This document shows, piece after piece, positions 18,801-27,263 of a stretch of DNA of 64,000 nt. Both the position numbers and the translations under genes were made by a program. Origin of the DNA: Chitinophaga ginsengisegetis (GTDB taxonomy: Bacteria; Bacteroidota; Bacteroidia; Chitinophagales; Chitinophagaceae); the NCBI RefSeq assembly GCF_900168065.1, contig NZ_FUZZ01000002.1, forward strand, positions 62,001 through 126,000, written 5' to 3'. Every line of letters begins with the position of its first letter. Within the stretch, counting starts at the first letter, position 1. Under the pieces are notes generated by a model. It saw nothing but the letters and a program-made list of their open reading frames with translations. It was not told the origin of the DNA and ran no database searches.

Positions 18801-19181
18801 GGTCTAAAAAATCTTGCTTTCCCCGGCCAGTTTAATTCAGGCATGGGCAATCAATCGACAATTGTTCAAGACCGATGGCAAAAAAATGGAGACAAAAAGC
18901 TCCTGGAACCATACAGTGTATACAATAATACTGATTTAAGCTTCATAACTAACAGCAATGCAGTCTTTGTAGACGCCTCATATATTAGGCTTAAAAATAT
19001 ATCTCTCTCATGGGAACTACCGGAATCCTGGAAGAAGAATTTGCATATTCAAAACGCCAGAATATTTCTAAATGCTCAGAATATTATAACTATAACAAAA
19101 TTCAGATCATTGGATCCTGAAACAGGACTATCTCTTCCTCCTTTAAGAACAGTTTTAATAGGTGCACAGATTACATTGTGA
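15864..19181 (+). CDS. SusC/RagA-family TonB-linked outer-membrane transporter with STN domain
   Basis: 1105 residues. Signal peptide (about 1-30); STN domain (about 37-115, VTISANNIPLEKVFKKIQQQTGLTI); CarboxypepD_reg-like domain (about 128-200, IIDKEGNPIPGASIKIKNN); TonB plug (VVIAYGNTTKRLNTG, LQGRVPGIFIEQ, VYVIDGVP-like FYVIDGVPYVSQ, EILKDADATAIYGSRAANG); and a 22-strand-type barrel ending RTVLIGAQITL. It pairs with the SusD gene 30 bp downstream to import a ligand through the outer membrane. An STN domain normally signals to a FecR/ECF pair, but none adjoins this gene. AT-rich codon use contrasts with the SusC at 33067. Confidence 0.94.
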   Translation: MVKKLLGASIRPLIIILFISTYYLFPALGNATRQMPKVTISANNIPLEKVFKKIQQQTGLTIHNNYQETDLNEKKRVTVNFLQTKIDDVMIFLLNDRKNLSFVLGKNSIAIFKTDLSRKDTISAILQLTGKIIDKEGNPIPGASIKIKNNSRGTISNTDGSFRLSDIDKGTLIVITSIGFESKEVIAHKNDILIQLNSHTNLLDEKVVIAYGNTTKRLNTGNIGNIKAIDIQKQPVTNPLMALQGRVPGIFIEQSNGLAGSGVTVRIQGVNSLSSGNDPFYVIDGVPYVSQLLPTKNTIGGWSGTRGTYGNPLSYLNSADIESIEILKDADATAIYGSRAANGAVLITTKKGKTGPIRTSLLFQSGWAKVPRKMDLLNTKEYLQMRHEALSNDGAVPSEFDWDLNGTWDTTRNIDWQEELIGRSARYTDAQLSISGGSTYTQFMLGAGYHKETTVFPGSFSDTKGSIHLNLNGSSSNQKFRIQVTGSFLFDDNKLPLNDLTSSALTLVPVAPDPYNPDGTLNWMPDSNGASTYFANPIAPNEQKSTNKTFNLVGNTTLGYELFPGLIIKSSFGYNSLNTNETTRSPASVFIPEYASYFPNGTVFVTNRMTSWIIEPQVEYNKKVSKGKLTALLGSTLTQQNSDQQNISATGFSNELVMEDLASATSIMGTNINSVYKYNALYSRITYNWLDKYILNLTARRDGSSRFGSENQFHNFGAIGAAWIFSQEQFIQSHLPVISFGKLRGSYGTTGNDQIGDYRFMDIYQPIFITGNAYQGIIGLAPSRLTNPYLQWEETKKLQIGIELGFLKDRILFTANYNQNRSNNQLTQSRLSTTTGFSGITRNFPAVVQNTGWEFTFNTTNIKTRNFNWSTNFNITIPKNQLLSYFGKDKNNSVFIGKPLSTITLYNYIGVNDTTGRYEFLNAKGSTTYTPSDPTDKTVTLNNDPKFYGGLQNSFTYKNLSLDIFISFTKRMAIDDVTYGLKNLAFPGQFNSGMGNQSTIVQDRWQKNGDKKLLEPYSVYNNTDLSFITNSNAVFVDASYIRLKNISLSWELPESWKKNLHIQNARIFLNAQNIITITKFRSLDPETGLSLPPLRTVLIGAQITL

Positions 19182-19211
19182 TATACATCTACTTTAAGCA
19201 AACTTTCAACT

Positions 19212-20657
19212 ATGATAATCATAAGAAAAAGAGAGAAAATAATAAATCCTGCTAGCTTTATAACATTACAGTTGGCCTTTATTCTTCTCACAACTGGATG
19301 TAGTAAACTTGTTGAGGTAAATACTCCAACGACAAGTATAGATGCAAAAAATGTATACAGTAATAACCTCACTGCGTCGGCAGTCCTCACTGGCATATAT
19401 ACAGGCTTAAGTGCAAGTGGAATAACAGGAAACGACTTCTCAGCGATAGGTTTTATAACCGGGCTTTCCGGTGACGAGCTAGTTTTATATAATGGTTCGA
19501 GAGATGTTAGACTAAAATCATACTATCAAAACAATTTAAAAAATATTACTTCCAGAATAGAATTTTGGACTGCGATTTACAAAGTCATATATATTACCAA
19601 CTTATCCATAGAAGGACTTACTAATTCATCTTCTTTAACGCCCGGTGTGAAAAAACAATTACTCGGAGAGGCTAAATTCTTAAGAGCCTTCAGTTATTTC
19701 TATTTGGTCAATTTATATGGTGATGTAGCATTATCGACAACAACTGACTTTACAACTAATAATATATTAGGACGCTCTCCAAAAGAAAAAATATGGAGTC
19801 AGATAATTGCTGATCTAAACGAATCAATTGAATTGCTTTCCCCACGCTATCTAGACGGCAGCCTTTTAAAGGAAACATCAGAGCGAATTAGGCCCATCAA
19901 ATGGGCTGCAATAGCACTTCTTGCAAGAAGCTATCTATATACTCAAGATTGGAGAAATGCAGAAATACAAGCATCTGCAATCATAGAAAATACTGCATTA
20001 TACAAAATAGACTCTTTGAATAAAACATTTCTAATGAATAATATGGAGGCTATCTGGCAATTACAACCAGTCAATATAGGCTCTAATACGGAAGATGCAA
20101 AAACATATATAATTCCGCCTACGGGTCTATCGGTATTCACACCTGTATACCTTAGTCCAGAGCTACTTAATAGTTTTGAAAAAAATGATCGGCGCAAATT
20201 GTTATGGATTGATTCTGTCTCTATTTCAAATATTTCTTACTACTATGCTTCCAAATACAAAATTGGAACTATTGACCAACCATTAATGGAATACAACACA
20301 GTTTTACGTTTAGGTGAACAGTTCTTAATTAGAGCAGAGGCAAGAGCTCAACAAAACAATTTTGAAGGTTCATGTTCTGATTTAAACGTCATAAGAACTC
20401 GAGCAGGTCTAAGCGGAATCAATTTGAATGTAAAAGCGCTTTTACTAACAGCCATTTATCATGAACGACAAGTTGAGTTATTCACGGAATGGGGACACAG
20501 ATGGCTAGACCTAAAAAGAACACAGACAGTAAACGAAGTAATGAGTCATGTAACCCCACAAAAAGGAGGAATATGGAGTGTAAATTGGCAGCTATTCCCC
20601 ATTCCTTCTTACGATATTATTTCAAATGGAAACCTTACTCAAAATGTTGGATATTAA
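19212..20657 (+). CDS. SusD/RagB-family substrate-binding lipoprotein
   Basis: 481 residues. The start is followed by IINPASFITLQLAFILLTTGC, with a lipobox at TTGC, then VEVNTPTTSIDAKNVYSNNLTASAVLTGIYTGL, the usual SusD opening. Middle helices include GEAKFLRAFSYFYLVNLYGDV, the hallmark SusD TPR segment, and the C-terminal part has HERQVELFTEWGHRWLDLKRT and FPIPSYDI. Known role: surface lid of the SusC channel that captures the ligand. It lies 30 bp after SusC and 73 bp before the GH2 gene. It is shorter than the two other SusD proteins of the window. Confidence 0.93.
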   Translation: MIIIRKREKIINPASFITLQLAFILLTTGCSKLVEVNTPTTSIDAKNVYSNNLTASAVLTGIYTGLSASGITGNDFSAIGFITGLSGDELVLYNGSRDVRLKSYYQNNLKNITSRIEFWTAIYKVIYITNLSIEGLTNSSSLTPGVKKQLLGEAKFLRAFSYFYLVNLYGDVALSTTTDFTTNNILGRSPKEKIWSQIIADLNESIELLSPRYLDGSLLKETSERIRPIKWAAIALLARSYLYTQDWRNAEIQASAIIENTALYKIDSLNKTFLMNNMEAIWQLQPVNIGSNTEDAKTYIIPPTGLSVFTPVYLSPELLNSFEKNDRRKLLWIDSVSISNISYYYASKYKIGTIDQPLMEYNTVLRLGEQFLIRAEARAQQNNFEGSCSDLNVIRTRAGLSGINLNVKALLLTAIYHERQVELFTEWGHRWLDLKRTQTVNEVMSHVTPQKGGIWSVNWQLFPIPSYDIISNGNLTQNVGY

Positions 20658-20730
20658 TTAAGTGTATCCTTAAAAACACCTCGTATACAGTCTAATTTAA
20701 ACTAACTTCTTTCGATAAACAATAAAACTG

Positions 20731-23430
20731 ATGACAAATAAAATTATTAGTCTCGGAATTGCTACTATAGTGAGCCTGAATTGCTATGCCCAAAATAAAA
20801 TACCGGCTCCCACGCATTACCAGATGGCTCCTATTCACATGCAATCTAGATGGGCTAAAAACGTTGGTCCCGAAAATGCATTGCCTGAATACCCCAGACC
20901 ACAATTGCAACGAAAGAATTGGCAAAATTTAAACGGAATGTGGGAATACTCAATAACCGATTCCATAAGCGCAATTCCAAGTTCTTTTGATGGGAATATT
21001 CTGGTTCCATATCCATTAGAATCAGCACTTTCTGGAGTTCAACGAGTTTTATTACCTGATCAACGTCTGTGGTACAGAAGAATAATACAGTGGTCGGCTA
21101 ATAATAAAAAAAAAGATGAACACGTTATATTAAATTTCGGAGGTGTTGATTGGCAAACTACTGTATTCATAAATAAAAAAGAAGTAGGCCGACACACTGG
21201 TGGATATCAAGGATTCAGCTTTGATATAACTGAATATCTCAAATCAGGCGATAACGAAATCTTAATCAAGGTCTATGACCCTAGTGACAAAGGTCCCAAT
21301 CCTCATGGAAAGCAAGTGCTTAATCCAGGAAACATCTACTATACTGCATCAAGTGGAATTTGGCAAACCGTATGGCTAGAGACAATATCGGCAATTCATA
21401 TATCCAATCTAAAATTGACACCAAACATAGATAATGAGGTCTTGGGTTTGAAGATCAACACAATCGGAAAAACGGAAGGGCTAAAACTTGAGGTGGCAGC
21501 ATTAAAAGATGGTAAAATAGTGAGTGCCTATACGGCATCTTTAGATAAAAAAAAGAACGAGGACGAGATTAATTTTTCCATACCAATGAAAAAAGCGAGG
21601 TTATGGTCCCCTGAAGATCCTTTTCTATATGACCTCTCTATCAAACTTATCAAAGGTAATAAGACACTGGATGAAGTCAAGAGTTATTTTGGAATGCGAA
21701 AAATAAATATACAGAAAGACGAAAAAGGAACTGATCGAATTTTCTTGAATAATAAATATACTTACAATCTTGGCATCCTGGACCAAGGCTTCTGGCCAGA
21801 TGGATTATATACTGCTCCTACAGATGAAGCACTTGCATTTGACATCAAAACCATTAAATCGTTAGGTTTCAATACTATTCGAAAACATATTAAAATTGAA
21901 CCCGAAAGATGGTACTACCACGCAGATAAGATTGGTGTTTTAGTTTGGCAGGATTTTGTAAATCCTCCACATGGACTGCCAGAAGGATCACGAGAAAATT
22001 TCGAGAAAGAGGTTGAAGAAACTATGAGTCAATTGTATAATCATCCAAGTATCATTACCTGGGTACTTTTCAATGAACGGTGGGGGGCCTATGATCAAAA
22101 AAGGCTTACCAACTGGGTAAAAAAACTAGATCCGAGCAGAATTGTCAATGGGCATTCTGGAGAGCTTCTATATGTAAATGATCAGTTACGAACTCCTTCC
22201 GACTCACCCTGGATTGGAAGTGATATAACAGATGTTCATTCATACCCTGATCCAAGAAACGCCCCCCCTCAGCCTAATAAAGCAAGAGTTGTTGGTGAAT
22301 TTGGTGGAGTAGGCGTACCAGTTGTTGGTCATGAATGGGATGACTTGCAGGGATGGGGTTACCTGCAAGTCACTGCAGCGGAATTAAAAGGAAAATATAC
22401 TCATATGATGAAGATCCTCAAAGATTTGGAGTCCGCAGGATTAAGTGCATCCATTTATACACAACCTTTTGATGTAGAGGGGGAAGAAAATGGCTTTCTT
22501 ACATATGATCGCGAAATAATAAAAATCCCAGTAACAGAGCTAAGGACAATCAATCAAGAATTAGTTAAGCAAGCCAATGGGTTTACGCTTGACCCTCATT
22601 TTTACATAGCAGCTGACATTGATAAGAATGACGGAGACAACAGGTATGAGGAATTAACCAATGAATACTATAAGGGGAAAATAGATTCCGCTTTCTTGAG
22701 ACGACTTATATTAATGTCTATGAGGAAAAAGGATAAAGCTAAAACTACAATGATTAGTAACGATTATATATCTAAACTAATTTCTCCTTATTCAAAAAGC
22801 AACTTATCATTCATATGGCGAGTAACCAAAAGTAGTAAAGATAAAGGATTTGAACTGTTCTTAGCAGAACCCCAAAAGGTAGATTCAGCACTTTGGGAAA
22901 ACTCAGCAATAACCAAGATTAAAACAATAATTGAAGCTGAAGAAATTGCGCCACAAAGAAAATTAAATCAAAATTGGGATTCCATACAACAAAATGTAAA
23001 AAATAAATTTGGCAGCATTGGAGAAGAACTTGTAATTGGAAAACGGATGATTTACTATGGTTTCGAAACAAATGCTAAGGAATGGGGAAATTATGCTAAA
23101 TATTATCAATTATACTTCGAAAGAGCTCTAAAACGTCCTGAATATGACATTAATAATTGTTCTTGGCTTATTTACGAAAATATAGATGATGTTAAGGTAC
23201 TAGAATTCGCTATAAGTGTCATGAAATACGCTATAGATCGATGGGATCAGTCTCCCGAAGCATATGACACATACGCACATTTACTTCATAAAGTAAATAA
23301 ATCAAATGAAGCAATTATTTGGGAAGAGAAAGCATTAAAGCTTGGAAAAGGAACGCCTTATGAAAAACTCTTCGCCGAAACCCTTCAAAAAATGAAAGCC
23401 GGCCTCCCTACCTGGCCACAAAATAACTAA
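20731..23430 (+). CDS. Secreted glycoside hydrolase family 2 enzyme with a C-terminal helical (TPR-like) extension
   Basis: 899 residues. Signal peptide MTNKIISLGIATIVSLNCYAQ; GH2 sugar-binding domain (about 60-220, NLNGMWEYSI, RRIIQW); Ig-like domain (about 225-325); TIM barrel from about 330, with acid/base Glu449 in LFNERWG and probable nucleophile Glu523 in VGEFGG. GH2 covers beta-galactosidases, beta-mannosidases and beta-glucuronidases; which one applies cannot be told. The barrel ends near 620. The remaining 275 or so residues are unusual for GH2: CSWLIYENIDDVKVLEFAIS, then AYDTYAHLLHKVNKSNEAI and WEEKALKL. They resemble the helical C-terminal domain of Bacteroidota TlpA-type proteins. 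Third gene of a SusC-SusD-GH2 operon. Confidence 0.88.
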   Translation: MTNKIISLGIATIVSLNCYAQNKIPAPTHYQMAPIHMQSRWAKNVGPENALPEYPRPQLQRKNWQNLNGMWEYSITDSISAIPSSFDGNILVPYPLESALSGVQRVLLPDQRLWYRRIIQWSANNKKKDEHVILNFGGVDWQTTVFINKKEVGRHTGGYQGFSFDITEYLKSGDNEILIKVYDPSDKGPNPHGKQVLNPGNIYYTASSGIWQTVWLETISAIHISNLKLTPNIDNEVLGLKINTIGKTEGLKLEVAALKDGKIVSAYTASLDKKKNEDEINFSIPMKKARLWSPEDPFLYDLSIKLIKGNKTLDEVKSYFGMRKINIQKDEKGTDRIFLNNKYTYNLGILDQGFWPDGLYTAPTDEALAFDIKTIKSLGFNTIRKHIKIEPERWYYHADKIGVLVWQDFVNPPHGLPEGSRENFEKEVEETMSQLYNHPSIITWVLFNERWGAYDQKRLTNWVKKLDPSRIVNGHSGELLYVNDQLRTPSDSPWIGSDITDVHSYPDPRNAPPQPNKARVVGEFGGVGVPVVGHEWDDLQGWGYLQVTAAELKGKYTHMMKILKDLESAGLSASIYTQPFDVEGEENGFLTYDREIIKIPVTELRTINQELVKQANGFTLDPHFYIAADIDKNDGDNRYEELTNEYYKGKIDSAFLRRLILMSMRKKDKAKTTMISNDYISKLISPYSKSNLSFIWRVTKSSKDKGFELFLAEPQKVDSALWENSAITKIKTIIEAEEIAPQRKLNQNWDSIQQNVKNKFGSIGEELVIGKRMIYYGFETNAKEWGNYAKYYQLYFERALKRPEYDINNCSWLIYENIDDVKVLEFAISVMKYAIDRWDQSPEAYDTYAHLLHKVNKSNEAIIWEEKALKLGKGTPYEKLFAETLQKMKAGLPTWPQNN

Positions 23431-23763
23431 ACTCTACGCGGTGTAAGTGGGTGGATGGTTTACACCCCTTACGCACTCATGTGTCGGTCGCTAATATTCC
23501 TATTGGTGACCCATTTTTTCTCAAAATCACACTCAAAATGTCAAATAAATTATTCTTTCATATCAATAGTACGTAGGCAAATTTGCATGTGTACTATATA
23601 TGATTAACCTTAAAAAAAGACAAAAGCAAAATTTTAAGATACAAAACTGAATAGGCCAGATTGAAATAGTTTGTTGCTATCCTATAAAAACACTTCAGTC
23701 AGCCCGGTCAGCAGGCAAAACAATAACAGACATTTTTACCACCACTTTCAAAAAAATAATGTT
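23431..23763. other. Right edge of the AT-rich block; no gene
   Basis: 333 bp. GGTGTAA (23440-23446) and TTACACC (23460-23466) could form a hairpin just after the GH2 stop, but no T-run follows. A perfect palindrome GCAAATTTGC lies at 23577-23586. Composition changes from AT-rich to the genome-like mix of the next gene within this gap. No integrase or attachment-site repeat was seen. Confidence 0.45.
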
Positions 23764-24771
23764 ATGAAAGCGCCCAGCAACTTACCCCGTATACCTTTAA
23801 GAATCGATGAAGATGACCAGGATTTCATCTCTATTGACAGTTTACCCCCGGAATACCAGCACCTGGCTATGCCGGCAGCAAAAATCTCTTTCAGAAGCGA
23901 CGACTATGTAGATATCATCAGCCAGACCATCAAATTTGGCAGGTTTACGCTCCGTACACATGAAGTATATAATAAGGAGCACGCCATTATGCTGATCCCT
24001 TATACAAAGATTGAGCTATTAGCCCTGCATTTTATGGCTGGTGGCGAAGTGGTAGCGGAGATTACGGATAACGGACCGTATATGATGGCCAAAAGGGAAA
24101 TGACCCTGTTCAAACTGGAACCCAGCGCACATAAAGCACCCATGAAACCGTGGGATAATATGTTCAGCTTCCATATCAATATCACACCGGAAGACCTGGC
24201 GGAGCTGGCAATGGAATATCCTGAACTGGCAGCAATAGTGAAGAAAACAGGCCAGAAAGGAAGTGCACCTGTCAACGCAGAGCCGTATCACATCAATCTG
24301 GCGTGTACAGATCTTATTGATGCCATCTGCAACTGCAAGTTTGTAGGTAAACAGGCAGAAGTATTTATGCACAGGTGTTGCCTGGAGCTGTACTTCAATT
24401 TTGCTGCGCAGGATAAACTGGAGGACGAGCCCATGCGGGTGTTCCCGTTATATGTATCCGAAAAACTAGAAGCCTCCATCAAATACCTTATTAACGTTAC
24501 CAACGAAAAGTTTTCAATGGCAAAAATGGCAGTGCTGCTGGACCTCGGCACCCAGGAGTTAAGAGAAGCCTTTATAGATAGCTTTTTTATGACGCCGGAG
24601 CACTTCCACTTCCAACGCCAGATGATCCAGGCATATGGCACCGTAACGACATCTGCAGAATCCCTTGAAAAAGTTTGTACTTCCATAGCAATGAACAATG
24701 TAAACGAATTCACTACCCTGTTTGAATCCTATTTCAACTGTTCCATCCCTATCATTCGAAATAGTCAATGA
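23764..24771 (+). CDS. AraC-family-like transcriptional regulator
   Basis: 335 residues from the ATG at 23764 (MKAPSNLPRIP); an upstream ATG at 23671 adds 31 residues of low-complexity N/H/Q sequence and is less likely. The N-terminal part has no recognised domain. The last 100 residues fit a weak AraC double helix-turn-helix: EASIKYLINVTNEKFSMAKMAVLLDLGTQELREAFIDSFFMTPEHF, then ESLEKVCTSIAMNNVNEFTTLFESYFNCSIPIIR, whose second half mirrors the usual G...(F)..F...G.(S)P...R ending. Key positions deviate, so DNA binding is probable rather than certain. It precedes an SDR gene by 160 bp; the target is unknown. Confidence 0.6.
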   Translation: MKAPSNLPRIPLRIDEDDQDFISIDSLPPEYQHLAMPAAKISFRSDDYVDIISQTIKFGRFTLRTHEVYNKEHAIMLIPYTKIELLALHFMAGGEVVAEITDNGPYMMAKREMTLFKLEPSAHKAPMKPWDNMFSFHINITPEDLAELAMEYPELAAIVKKTGQKGSAPVNAEPYHINLACTDLIDAICNCKFVGKQAEVFMHRCCLELYFNFAAQDKLEDEPMRVFPLYVSEKLEASIKYLINVTNEKFSMAKMAVLLDLGTQELREAFIDSFFMTPEHFHFQRQMIQAYGTVTTSAESLEKVCTSIAMNNVNEFTTLFESYFNCSIPIIRNSQ

Positions 24772-24930
24772 AGAGATTGAATATCCCCATTTTGATTTTT
24801 TAGGTTGTTAATATGCCGGATCAATCCTGATCCGGCCATTCACTTGTCCCTCAAAATAGCCCTTGCTTTTTGCCGTCAGAGAAAGATTCCTTAAATTCCT
24901 CTTTCTTTCTCACCGCTAAAAGCAAGGGTT

Positions 24931-25749
24931 ATGTCATTTCAGCAACGTACCATCTTTATTACCGGCGCAAGCCGTGGCATAGGCAAAGCCATTGCGCTGC
25001 GCCTCGCCAGCCGGGGAGCCAATATTATCATTGCCGCCAAAAGCGTGGAAGAAGATCCAAGACTGGGAGGAACCATTTACTCCGCCGCCGCAGAAGTAGA
25101 AGCCGCCGGTGGTAAAGCCCTCGCTGTACAGGTAGATATCCGGGAAGAAGCACAGATAGCCGCCGCCGTGCAACAGGGTGTGGAGAAATTTGGCGGGATT
25201 GATGTGGTGATCAACAACGCATCCGCTATTCAGCTCACCAATACAGAAGAAACCCCCGCCAAACGGTTCGACCTGATGTACAATATCAACGTACGCGGCA
25301 CCTTTCTCGTAACACAACATTGCCTTCCTTATCTGAAAAAAGGAAATAATCCACATATTCTTACACTATCGCCACCAATAAACCTCGATCCAAGATGGTT
25401 TGGACCACACGTAGCGTACACCATCAGCAAATACAATATGAGCATGCTGGCAATGGGCTGGGCAAATGAGCTGGAGAAATACAACATTGCCTCCAACGCA
25501 CTGTGGCCGGCGACGACTATCGCTACCGCCGCGGTAAAAAACCTGCTGGGAGGCGATTCGCTGATCAACAAAAGCCGCACCCCGGAAATTATTGCCGACG
25601 CAGTGGAATATATCCTCCAACAACCCGCGTCGTACTCGGGAAATACACTGATTGATGAAGAGGTGTTGAAAGCAGCGGGTATCACCAACTTTGATAAATA
25701 TGCAGTGGTGCCGGGCGGCAAACTGCAGCGGGATTTGTTCCTGTCATAA
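24931..25749 (+). CDS. Short-chain dehydrogenase/reductase, HSDL2-like
   Basis: 272 residues. Rossmann motif TGASRGIGKA at 11-20, NNAS in VVINNASAIQLT, and catalytic Tyr/Lys in AYTISKYNMSML. The stretches PRLGGTIYSAAAEVEAAGGKALAV and LSPPINLDPRWF match the hydroxysteroid-dehydrogenase-like protein 2 branch of SDRs. This NAD(P)-dependent oxidoreductase family has poorly defined substrates, thought to be lipid-related. The SCP2 domain of animal HSDL2 is absent. Followed at once by a strong terminator, so it ends its transcription unit. Confidence 0.9.
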   Translation: MSFQQRTIFITGASRGIGKAIALRLASRGANIIIAAKSVEEDPRLGGTIYSAAAEVEAAGGKALAVQVDIREEAQIAAAVQQGVEKFGGIDVVINNASAIQLTNTEETPAKRFDLMYNINVRGTFLVTQHCLPYLKKGNNPHILTLSPPINLDPRWFGPHVAYTISKYNMSMLAMGWANELEKYNIASNALWPATTIATAAVKNLLGGDSLINKSRTPEIIADAVEYILQQPASYSGNTLIDEEVLKAAGITNFDKYAVVPGGKLQRDLFLS

Positions 25750-25755
25750 AAAATT

Positions 25756-25780
25756 GCCCGGTAAAAAAAATTTACCGGGC
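25756..25780 (+). terminator. Rho-independent terminator after the SDR gene
   Basis: GCCCGGTAAA (25756-25765), an A5 loop and TTTACCGGGC (25771-25780) form a perfect 10-bp stem. It is followed by CTTT and preceded by an A-rich run, so it may also serve the convergent TPR gene, whose stop is at 25793. Confidence 0.82.
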
Positions 25781-25792
25781 CTTTCCCCCTCC

Positions 25793-27178
25793 CTACTCTG
25801 GGAATATGCGCGGCATATCCCTGAAAATAAATTGTTTGTATAGTTGATCCGCAACAGGATAAATATCATTGGGGATAATCGCCGTTTCTCCATCCTCCGA
25901 TGTTTTGTACAACGCGCACCGGATGGCGCGCCAGCAATCAGACGTTTTATCATATAACAACGCTTCCATAGTAGCCTGCTGGCCCTGCATAATAGTATCC
26001 TGGAACAGCAGGCTGTAATCGCTCCAGGAAGCTTTCACCATTTCATCGTCGGAGAACTTCAGCCAGTGACGTACATGCGGCGTTACTTCATCCCATTCCC
26101 TGATGCGGATCAATATAGCCACCAAGGTGTGTACGTAATCTGTTACATGCGGCTCCAGTTCTACCGCACGACGGGAGAACTTCGTAGCCTGATCTAACCG
26201 CGTATTCAGTTTATACAGGCACCGGGCCACCCGGTTCAAATCGCGGGGCGACAGGCGGAGATAGTTGGAATTGAGTTGCTGTTCCATAAACAACAACAGG
26301 GACAGTGCGGTGGATGTTTCGCCCTGATCTACCAGGAAACGCAGGTAGGAAATTTTTGCATACAGCAAATCGTAGCTACTCCCCTTCTGATCTACGGCTT
26401 GCTGGTACCAGGTATGGGCCAGCCGGTAATCCGTAAGACTTTCCGCATACAGCTCCGCCAGGGCACACATAGGCAGGCACTGATCATTGTAGGGAGCAGA
26501 CATAGCGGCTTTATACAGCTTTTCTGCCTCTGCATATTCCCCGGTTTCTTTGTAACAATGACCTACCAGCAGTTGTAAGAAAGATACCTGCTGCACGGAC
26601 GCCGGCGCATGTTTAAACACGGCAATAGCCGCTTCATAACGATGCAGGTCCGACAGAGTTTTAATCAGTAACTGGCTGGTGGTTACACAATCGGGAACAT
26701 TTTGCAGATGCTGCTTCCAGAGAGCGGCGGCGGTATGATAATCTTTTACCTGGTAGTAGATAGCTGCCAGCTCCTTGTGTGTATTAAATTTGATGAACTC
26801 AAATTTCTCGGCCCACTCCAAGCCGTTACTCAGCAAAGAAAGATCACCCGCTTGTGCGGCCACGGTGTGTAAAGCATCCAGGTAAGCTTTCGCCAGCAGG
26901 GCGCCCTGCGGAAAATAGTCGTCGGACAAGGTAAATGCCTGTTCAAAATAATGGATGGCCATCCGTAGCTCATCTATCGCATAATTACTGTATGCCAGTA
27001 TCAGGTATAAAGAAATTTGTTCCTGCTGTTGCCGCCTGTTGCCTTGCAATGTTTCAAGGTAAGCGATATCCGTTTTTTCCAGCATGCCCACCGGCCGGTG
27101 TGCCTGATGCGTTTCGTTCAGCTGCTGCAGAAATGCCGGTAAATCCTTTTGAATTACATGGAGTAGTGCTTCATTCAT
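25793..27178 (-). CDS. TPR-repeat protein of unknown function
   Basis: 461 residues from MNEALLHVIQ at 27178. Several tetratricopeptide-like helical pairs are visible, for example SLYLILAYSNYAIDELRMAIHYFEQAF, LLVGHCYKETGEYAEAEKLYKAA and LAELYAESLTDYRLAHTWYQQAV. No signal peptide, so probably cytoplasmic. An upstream ATG at 27277 would overlap the end of the GH78 gene and prepend an unrelated sequence, so I prefer 27178. It lies 85 bp downstream of GH78 in the same direction and is probably the last gene of the dehydrogenase-rhamnosidase operon. Confidence 0.75.
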   Translation of the reverse strand: MNEALLHVIQKDLPAFLQQLNETHQAHRPVGMLEKTDIAYLETLQGNRRQQQEQISLYLILAYSNYAIDELRMAIHYFEQAFTLSDDYFPQGALLAKAYLDALHTVAAQAGDLSLLSNGLEWAEKFEFIKFNTHKELAAIYYQVKDYHTAAALWKQHLQNVPDCVTTSQLLIKTLSDLHRYEAAIAVFKHAPASVQQVSFLQLLVGHCYKETGEYAEAEKLYKAAMSAPYNDQCLPMCALAELYAESLTDYRLAHTWYQQAVDQKGSSYDLLYAKISYLRFLVDQGETSTALSLLLFMEQQLNSNYLRLSPRDLNRVARCLYKLNTRLDQATKFSRRAVELEPHVTDYVHTLVAILIRIREWDEVTPHVRHWLKFSDDEMVKASWSDYSLLFQDTIMQGQQATMEALLYDKTSDCWRAIRCALYKTSEDGETAIIPNDIYPVADQLYKQFIFRDMPRIFPE

Positions 27179-27263
27179 AACGATTGGTTGGGGGTTAGTA
27201 TCCTTGCCGCGCGCCATACGTGCAAATAATAATACACCCCAATCAGGCGGAAGGTACCATAGC

